From a virus, in IMG/VR virus record IMGVR_UViG_3300026484_000095, positions 1 through 64,000 of that record: a DNA stretch of 64,000 nucleotides, one strand, 5' to 3'. A model generated the notes under the pieces. The model was given only the letters and a program-made list of their open reading frames with translations, was not told where the DNA came from and did no database searches. Every line of letters starts with the position of its first letter. The stretch's first letter is position 1. The position numbers and the translations under genes were made by a program. Shown here one piece after another: positions 59,015 to 64,000 of this stretch.

Positions 59015-59742
59015 GTACAGTAAGGAAAAGACGAAAAAAGCTACAAATAACAAAAAATAATGTATATAATGGCGATTCTTTAAAGCTAGTAAAGTATATA
59101 AAGGATAATTCTATAGATTTAATTATAACAGACCCTCCTTATGAGCTTGATATAAAGGACGGTGTCAAAGAGTGTTCTATACATTCCATACAAAAGCATA
59201 ATGACAAAGAGTTTTTAGCAATGTGTAGTGGGTTTGACATAGATGTCTACCTTAAGGAATGGAGTCGTGTCCTTAAAAAGATTAATATGTTTATATTTTG
59301 CAGTAGTCAGCAAATATCCTCACTTATGAAATGGGGCGAAGATAGAAATTATCTTGTTACCCTATTAACTTGGTGGAAATACAATTCTGTCCCTTTCTCC
59401 AATGGTGTTTATAGACCTGATACAGAATACATAGTTCATATTAGAGAGCGAGGGGCAACCTTTCAAGGTAGTGCTAAAATCAAATCTAAAGTATTCAGAA
59501 TCCCAACTGAAGTATCTAGGTTTAATCACCCAACTGAGAAGCCTATATTCTTTTATAAGAGATTCTTAGAGCTTTGTTCTAATGAGGGGGATTTAGTTTT
59601 AGACCCCTTTGGGGGTAGTGGCACATTAGCATCTGCTTGTATTGATATGGGTCGTGATTATATTCTGTTTGAGAAAAACAAGAAGCACTTTGAAACAATA
59701 AAAGAACGAATAGAGTTATGTAGTTCTACTTGGGAGTATTAG
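59011..59742 (+). CDS. DNA methyltransferase, DPPY type, 243 aa
   Basis: ATG 59011 is used because it overlaps the previous stop; an upstream start at 58978 lies inside that gene. Motif IV TDPPY (40-44), FNHPTEKPIFFYKRF and motif I LDPFGGSGTLASA give the beta-class order. Intact, unlike the 47674 gene, to which it shares the basic N-terminus (RKRRKKLQITKNNVYN) and general design. Orphan methylase. Confidence 0.88.
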   Translation: MSTVRKRRKKLQITKNNVYNGDSLKLVKYIKDNSIDLIITDPPYELDIKDGVKECSIHSIQKHNDKEFLAMCSGFDIDVYLKEWSRVLKKINMFIFCSSQQISSLMKWGEDRNYLVTLLTWWKYNSVPFSNGVYRPDTEYIVHIRERGATFQGSAKIKSKVFRIPTEVSRFNHPTEKPIFFYKRFLELCSNEGDLVLDPFGGSGTLASACIDMGRDYILFEKNKKHFETIKERIELCSSTWEY

Positions 59743-59743
59743 A

Positions 59744-60949
59744 ATGTATACTTTAAGAGCTAAGAATTTCCAAAGATATAAAAATGTTCAGATGGGTATA
59801 GATAATTTTACTGTTTTGGAAGGACCTTCATCATTGGGCAAATCAGCTATTGTTAGAGCTATTGAAGTAGCAACTAAAAATAGTTGGTCGGCTAGTTATG
59901 TAACACAAGGTCAGAAATCTACTTCTATTCAATTAACATCAGATGACTTCGATATTCAAGTAGCTAAGGGTAACAAGAACTCTTTTATCATTAAAACAGA
60001 TAAAGGTTTAAAAGAATACTCTAAGGCAGGTAAAGATGTTCCATCTGAAATTTTAGACTTAGGCTTCTCTCCTTTGGTAACTGGTTCAGATAATAAAATT
60101 GATTTAATGCTTTCAGGTCAATATGACCCTCTGTTTATGGTTAGCTATTCAGATATGTTGAATACCAACATATTAAATAGTGTTTTTGGTATATCAAAAC
60201 TGGAAAAAGCTAATAGCTTAGTTATTAAAGATATTAGTGTAGCAAAGAAAGAACTTCAAAGAAATGTCAAGGATATTGAATATAAGAACAAAGAGCTTAA
60301 CCGTAACAAAGAGTTACAAGAGCAGTTTTTAGTTATCAAAGATAAATACAGTAATGCAGAAGATATAGGGAGCTATCACGGGCTTAAAAATGATTATATC
60401 AAGGTAAAAGGTAGTCTAAGTGATTTAAAGAGCTTACAAGCTAATTATGATAAGTTACGAGAGCTAAGAGATAGTATTCATCTTATTAGTGATTTTATAG
60501 ATGTATGCAGAGATATTGATAATTTGAAACCTAAATTAGATAAAGCAACTAATAAAGTTAAAGCTATTGAAATTTTAGATGGTTTATACTCCATCTTAGA
60601 TTACAATGATGTAGACCTAGATATTATCAGAGTAGGTATGGATTTAGATAGTTTAAAAAGTAAAACTGCACATTATAAACAGTCTGATGATTTACTACAA
60701 GATATATATCTTGTTAGCGATTTTGTAGCTATAAATGAAGATATATATAAGATGACCACAAGCATATCGTTGAAAAAGGCAACTCTTGATTTAGCATTAT
60801 TACAAGATTATCTATTGAAATCAGATTTATTAAAAGTAAAAAGAAATGCTATAACTGGCATATATGGTAGTGTTAAGCAGATAGAGAGTGAAATATCCAA
60901 TATAGGATACTGTCCTTGCTGTAATCAAAAAATAGGAGTTCATAAATGA
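59744..60949 (+). CDS. Rad50/SbcC-like ATPase, N-terminal half with terminal zinc hook, 401 aa
   Basis: The N-terminus LRAKNFQRYKN plus P-loop GPSSLGKSA (27-35) is the Rad50/SbcC/RecF head. A coiled coil occupies about 155-380, and the protein ends with GYCPCCNQKIG, the CxxC zinc hook (C390, C393). The second coil and the C-terminal head with signature motif and Walker B are missing. T4 gp46 and SbcC carry both halves, so this is either a half-molecule family or half of a split gene. ATGA overlap with the next gene. Confidence 0.75.
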   Translation: MYTLRAKNFQRYKNVQMGIDNFTVLEGPSSLGKSAIVRAIEVATKNSWSASYVTQGQKSTSIQLTSDDFDIQVAKGNKNSFIIKTDKGLKEYSKAGKDVPSEILDLGFSPLVTGSDNKIDLMLSGQYDPLFMVSYSDMLNTNILNSVFGISKLEKANSLVIKDISVAKKELQRNVKDIEYKNKELNRNKELQEQFLVIKDKYSNAEDIGSYHGLKNDYIKVKGSLSDLKSLQANYDKLRELRDSIHLISDFIDVCRDIDNLKPKLDKATNKVKAIEILDGLYSILDYNDVDLDIIRVGMDLDSLKSKTAHYKQSDDLLQDIYLVSDFVAINEDIYKMTTSISLKKATLDLALLQDYLLKSDLLKVKRNAITGIYGSVKQIESEISNIGYCPCCNQKIGVHK

Positions 60950-61440
60950 GTGAGAATACTAAGGTCGCTATTGAAGAAGTGAAAAAGCTACTTAGAAAGC
61001 AAGAGAAAATTCAAAAATGGCTGAAAAAGAATGGTAAACCTAAAAATCAAAACATTCAACATAAGATAGCTTTTGCTTATGCTGTTTTAGATTTTCTATA
61101 CCATAATGAGTGCAGAACACACAAAGCATTGCTACCTAACAGTATGTTCTTTAAAGACGGAAGTGTCGTAGCAAAAGGTATTGAAGATGTACTAAATAGA
61201 GATGTTCAATCTTTCGTGAAAAAGGTTAGAAGTGTAGCATTTAGAAACCCTGCACATTGGTTTCTTTTTAGAGTAGCACCTTCAAGAAGAGGTCAAGTTC
61301 TAGGGTTGGAGTCAAAGTATGAAACCATCTCTAAGTTAGTAGGGAGACTATCTAAATCGGAGCTAGAGGATTTAGAAGACCTGATTCAAAATCGTTATGC
61401 AGTAGAGCTAACAGAAGAGGAGAAAAACTGTGAGAGTTGA
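60946..61440 (+). CDS. Hypothetical basic protein, 164 aa
   Basis: ATGA overlap with the Rad50-like gene. Basic and helical: IEEVKKLLRKQEKIQKWLKK, then LNRDVQSFVKKVRSVAFRNP. Could be a DNA-binding partner of its neighbour. Overlaps the next gene by 11 bases. No family recognised. Confidence 0.55.
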   Translation: MSENTKVAIEEVKKLLRKQEKIQKWLKKNGKPKNQNIQHKIAFAYAVLDFLYHNECRTHKALLPNSMFFKDGSVVAKGIEDVLNRDVQSFVKKVRSVAFRNPAHWFLFRVAPSRRGQVLGLESKYETISKLVGRLSKSELEDLEDLIQNRYAVELTEEEKNCES

Positions 61441-62491
61441 TATTTATAAAGATGGTATAGGTTATGTGACTGATGAGGTGTCTGAAATCCCAACTTATCT
61501 AGCAAATGCTAGTGAGGGAAATAGACAAAAGTTTGTTACAGACCTCGCCGCAGTAAGTCGTGGTAAGAGTTCAAGTAACAACCCTGCTCTGAGATACAAG
61601 AAGCTATTGAAAGAAGCCGCACCTAAGTTCAAAGGGCTAGATGGTTACAAAATTGCTATGGAGTGTATTAACGATAAAGTTTCAATGGGTAAAAGCCCAA
61701 GTAGACCTTTGGAGTTCTTACCTATCATAGTCCATATATTCCTTGATGCAGGTGCAGTAACTATGTGGAAAACTAATTATAGTGATTCAGATGACCCTAT
61801 CTTTGAGTTCAAAGATTTAGCAGAATTTAACAATAGCTTAGGTAATCACTCTTATTTAGAGAAAATCCCTGATGAAGATAACTTATATAGATGTTATACA
61901 AATATGAGAGCTATGTTAAATGCAGGTGTTCCTTATGATAGTGTACCTTATGCGAGAGAGAGCGATTTACCTTTTTATAAAGAGTTCAAAGCACTTAAAG
62001 CAAGAGTTCCTATGTTTGCATTTAATCATCTAATCACTCATACAGCATTATCAAAAGAAGCTCAAAGTGATAGAGTAACTAAAGATGGTGAGTATTGGTT
62101 ACCTTCTGATTTAAGAAAAAGAGCCTATGAATATAATGATGTAGAGGATACCTCTTATAGAGAAGTCTATACTGAATGGACTGAAGTATCAGCTAGTATT
62201 TTATCTTTTGAAGATAGAAATAAATTAGTTAGTAAATTACTGAGTTTATCTCAAAATGTAGTACAAGCTTATTTGAAAGCTCTTGGTTATGAGCAAGAGA
62301 TATACCAAAGAGCTATGTTGGAGTTCAGATATAAAGAAGTTGTTATGACTGGTTGGTATAACAATCCAAAAACATTTAGACACTTTATGATTGAAAGAGA
62401 AGCATATCCTACTTTACACGAGAGTTGGGTGCAAAATGAAACAAGATTGTTAGCAAACGGTGTTAGAGAAGTGTTAGAGGTTTCTTTTTAA
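61430..62491 (+). CDS. Divergent ThyX-like (flavin-dependent thymidylate synthase-like) protein, 353 aa, GTG start
   Basis: GTG 61430 follows GAGGAG. Residues 193-215, VPMFAFNHLITHTALSKEAQ then SDR, recall the ThyX signature RHRxxSxNExSxR with several substitutions, and YWLPSD follows as in ThyX. The end (EFRYKEVVMTGWYNNPKTF, HFMIEREAYPTLHESW) parallels the ThyX C-terminal helix region. Longer than cellular ThyX (about 220-250). Given the changes in the signature, activity is uncertain. Assignment from pattern alone. Confidence 0.5.
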   Translation: MRVDIYKDGIGYVTDEVSEIPTYLANASEGNRQKFVTDLAAVSRGKSSSNNPALRYKKLLKEAAPKFKGLDGYKIAMECINDKVSMGKSPSRPLEFLPIIVHIFLDAGAVTMWKTNYSDSDDPIFEFKDLAEFNNSLGNHSYLEKIPDEDNLYRCYTNMRAMLNAGVPYDSVPYARESDLPFYKEFKALKARVPMFAFNHLITHTALSKEAQSDRVTKDGEYWLPSDLRKRAYEYNDVEDTSYREVYTEWTEVSASILSFEDRNKLVSKLLSLSQNVVQAYLKALGYEQEIYQRAMLEFRYKEVVMTGWYNNPKTFRHFMIEREAYPTLHESWVQNETRLLANGVREVLEVSF

Positions 62492-62512
62492 AACATATTG
62501 AGGTGTGTTAAT

Positions 62513-62701
62513 ATGAATGAGAAACTGTATAAGGATTATGTGAGGGTGTGTATAGAGAAAAATCTAACATACCCTCCTCTACAGGACTGGTTAAAAAGAA
62601 TGGAGCATAAAGAGGTTAAAAAAGTGCGATATAAATCTGTTGAGACTTCTTTAGAGCAAGAGTTAGATGTAGCAAGGGAGTTACATAACTTATATAGATG
62701 A
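62513..62701 (+). CDS. Small hypothetical protein, 62 aa
   Basis: ATG 62513 is nearer the GAGGTG site than the in-frame start at 62498. Charged and helical (NEKLYKDYVRVCIEKNLTYP). Its beginning, LYKDYVRVCIEKNLTYPPLQ with DWLKR, parallels the first residues of the next gene (LHKLWLDYLRICEEKGFTPT), suggesting a partial duplication. Confidence 0.6.
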   Translation: MNEKLYKDYVRVCIEKNLTYPPLQDWLKRMEHKEVKKVRYKSVETSLEQELDVARELHNLYR

Positions 62702-62711
62702 GGATTTTGAT

Positions 62712-64000
62712 ATGGAAGATAAGTTACACAAACTGTGGTTAGATTATTTAAGAATTTGTGAGGAAAAAGGTTTCACTCCCACTCCTGAACAAGAGTGGAA
62801 AGAGAGTAACAGACATAGCTTAAAAGGTGTCAAGGTTGCTAAAACAAATAAAGATGATTTGCTAGAAGAACCATTAGAAGATATAGAACAAGATGAGCCT
62901 TTAGTTATTTCTGAGTCTAAACCTACTGGTAGTAGAGTAGATTTATACATAGCTAAAGTAAATGAAATACCTGAGCATAAGTTGATGGAAGTTGCTAAGT
63001 ATCTTAATGTTACTGTTCAGTATTTTAGAGATAATGCTATATCTATCTTTGGAACTAATTCTAGTATAAGAAATGCTATCATTAAGGCTTATCACTCTTG
63101 TGATAATATCTTTTGTGCTAAAAACATCAATGAGAGAATACAGCTAAGATTGAGTAACCAACATTTAAAAGCTGATAAGGTAGTAGAGCATAAACCTGAA
63201 CAGCGAGAAGTAGAGGTTAGAGAAGATAGTAAACCGTTACCAAAAGAAGATGTTAAAAGAGAGGTCAAAGCTGATATTGTAGATGAGTATTACTCTATAC
63301 AAGAAGCTATAGATAAGCTACAAATTCAGAGAGCTACTTTATTGTTATATATCCGAAGAGAAGATATAAAAGGTTCTGTTAAGGACGATAAAGTTCTTAA
63401 AGCTGATATTGACAAACGATATAATGATTTAGTAGCCAAAGGTAAGCTAGGTAAATTAGGTCGTAAGAAATTTACTAAACAATCTTCTGATAGTGTTCCA
63501 ACTAAAAAAACAAAAGAGCAGATAGAAGAGCCAAAAAAAGTAGAGGTTAGAGAAGAACCAACAGTGCAGAGAACTATTTTAGATAGTGAAACAGTAGAAC
63601 TGGTTTATAAGTCTGTTCCTTTTTCAGTAGCACTTAAAGTGTTAGGTGTAACAATGTTCACCTTAGTAGCTCAAATTGAAAAAGGTATAATCAGAGCTGA
63701 CTATGATTTAGGTTTAGTTTCTTATCAAGATATATTGAGTAAAGCCAAATATAATCTAACTAGAAAGAATTGTAAAGTTAATCCTGACTTTCAAAAGATG
63801 CTTGATGGAGCTAGTATATCTCATTTAGAAGATAAAAAATATATAGTTAAAGATGTCCATACTGTTGTTGAGGAAGTCCATACTGAGAAAGTAGTGTATA
63901 AAGATAAGGTCGTAGTTGATAAGAAGTTTACTAAGGCTTATAAAAAGTTAAGTAAGAGAAAACAGAGATATTTCTACCATAAGATAATGGCTGAAGTATT
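62712..64000 (+). CDS. Long protein with repeated HTH-like segments (partial, runs off right edge)
   Basis: ATG 62712 opens a frame of 429 codons that is still open at the window end. Segments EYYSIQEAIDKLQIQRATLL (about 190-210) and LVYKSVPFSVALKVLGVTMF (about 295-315) look like two excisionase/MerR-type helix-turn-helix units joined by Glu/Lys/Val-rich linkers with repeated VEVREE(x) words. A third, VNEIPEHKLMEVAKYLNVTV, lies near 80-100. Probably a DNA-binding or scaffold protein; no enzyme motif seen so far. Confidence 0.7.
   Translation, partial: MEDKLHKLWLDYLRICEEKGFTPTPEQEWKESNRHSLKGVKVAKTNKDDLLEEPLEDIEQDEPLVISESKPTGSRVDLYIAKVNEIPEHKLMEVAKYLNVTVQYFRDNAISIFGTNSSIRNAIIKAYHSCDNIFCAKNINERIQLRLSNQHLKADKVVEHKPEQREVEVREDSKPLPKEDVKREVKADIVDEYYSIQEAIDKLQIQRATLLLYIRREDIKGSVKDDKVLKADIDKRYNDLVAKGKLGKLGRKKFTKQSSDSVPTKKTKEQIEEPKKVEVREEPTVQRTILDSETVELVYKSVPFSVALKVLGVTMFTLVAQIEKGIIRADYDLGLVSYQDILSKAKYNLTRKNCKVNPDFQKMLDGASISHLEDKKYIVKDVHTVVEEVHTEKVVYKDKVVVDKKFTKAYKKLSKRKQRYFYHKIMAEV

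Noticed and set aside
929-62950. Minus-strand ORFs of 60-110 codons across the window
   Set aside because: All lie opposite convincing + strand genes, are rich in Ser/Leu/Phe as expected for antisense of AT-rich or acidic coding DNA (for example opposite the Asp/Glu repeats at 50.8-51.4 kb), and lack RBS and operon context.
1-64000. TGA read as tryptophan (alternative code)
   Set aside because: TGA closes genes in ATGA overlaps at 10272, 12503, 37421, 56838, 59011 and 60946, and Trp is TGG throughout, so TGA is an ordinary stop.
1-64000. tRNA or rRNA genes
   Set aside because: No segment with a T-loop GGTTCGAATCC-like core and matching acceptor stem was found by eye; a tRNAscan run could still find a diverged one.
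1-64000. Integrase, transposase or insertion sequence
   Set aside because: No tyrosine/serine recombinase or DDE motifs and no terminal inverted repeats with flanking duplications were seen; the only mobile element is the intein-associated nuclease.

Overview
The window looks like part of a large lytic-type tailed phage genome. It is AT-rich and every gene I can support over 64 kb lies on the + strand, tightly packed, often with ATGA or TAATG start/stop overlaps and good AAGGAGG-type ribosome binding sites. Evidence for a phage: a lysis cassette (holin-like protein, i-spanin/o-spanin pair, M15-peptidase endolysin), a DnaB-type helicase beside a DnaC-like protein, a family-A DNA polymerase piece, endonuclease VII, RecA, orphan DNA methylases and dozens of tiny unknown genes. 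No terminase, portal or capsid gene is present, so the genome is clearly larger than this window. The host is not named by any gene. The early promoters (TTTAAGG ... TTTTTAAGC ... TATCAT) resemble the published Campylobacter jejuni sigma-70 layout, so a Campylobacterota host is my inference, with low certainty.

Layout. 0-0.4 kb: end of a carbamoyltransferase and a wrecked sugar-epimerase start. 0.4-9.7 kb: small proteins and probable tail/fibre proteins. 9.7-13.85 kb: an operon with a membrane protein, a receiver-domain response regulator, a sensor histidine kinase, a small exported protein and a beta-barrel outer-membrane protein. 13.9-15.3 kb: lysis genes. 15.3-16.6 kb: a frameshifted zinc-ribbon gene, a structured non-coding stretch, a KTSC protein and a thioredoxin. 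16.6-24.9 kb: PP-loop ATPase, SNF2-like helicase, J-domain protein, helicase loader-like protein, DnaB-like helicase and a DNA methylase. 24.9-42.4 kb: short accessory genes in transcription units headed by near-identical promoters, with a DnaQ-like exonuclease, a UvrD-like helicase, a sigma-factor-like protein and a primase zinc finger. 42.4-48.4 kb: the N-terminal part of a DNA polymerase, an HD-GYP and a GGDEF protein side by side, a second UvrD-like helicase and a broken methylase. 48.7-64 kb: thioredoxin-like protein, proteins with HeH/SAP-like repeats, Dda/Pif1-like helicase, possible ssDNA-binding protein, endonuclease VII, a fractured recA with a split intein and an intervening endonuclease gene, another methylase, a Rad50-like half-protein, a ThyX-like protein and the start of a long HTH-repeat protein.

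The most unusual systems are: (1) a complete two-component signalling pair with its own outer-membrane protein just upstream of the lysis genes; (2) a coupled HD-GYP/GGDEF pair, that is, potential breakdown and synthesis of cyclic dinucleotides; (3) recA split by an atypically split intein (about 30-residue N part, 109-residue C part) with an EDxHD-type nuclease between the halves; (4) a polymerase that stops just before its catalytic palm; (5) seven gene starts whose SD/ATG region lies in or next to the 3' arm of an inverted repeat of different sequence each time; (6) fourteen copies of a promoter-plus-leader element with an unusual conserved TATCAT -10.

Four loci look broken by stops or frameshifts: the epimerase remnant, a membrane-protein gene at 1.7 kb, a zinc ribbon at 15.3 kb and a methylase at 47.7 kb. 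TGA is used as a normal stop in many ATGA overlaps, so code reassignment does not explain them.
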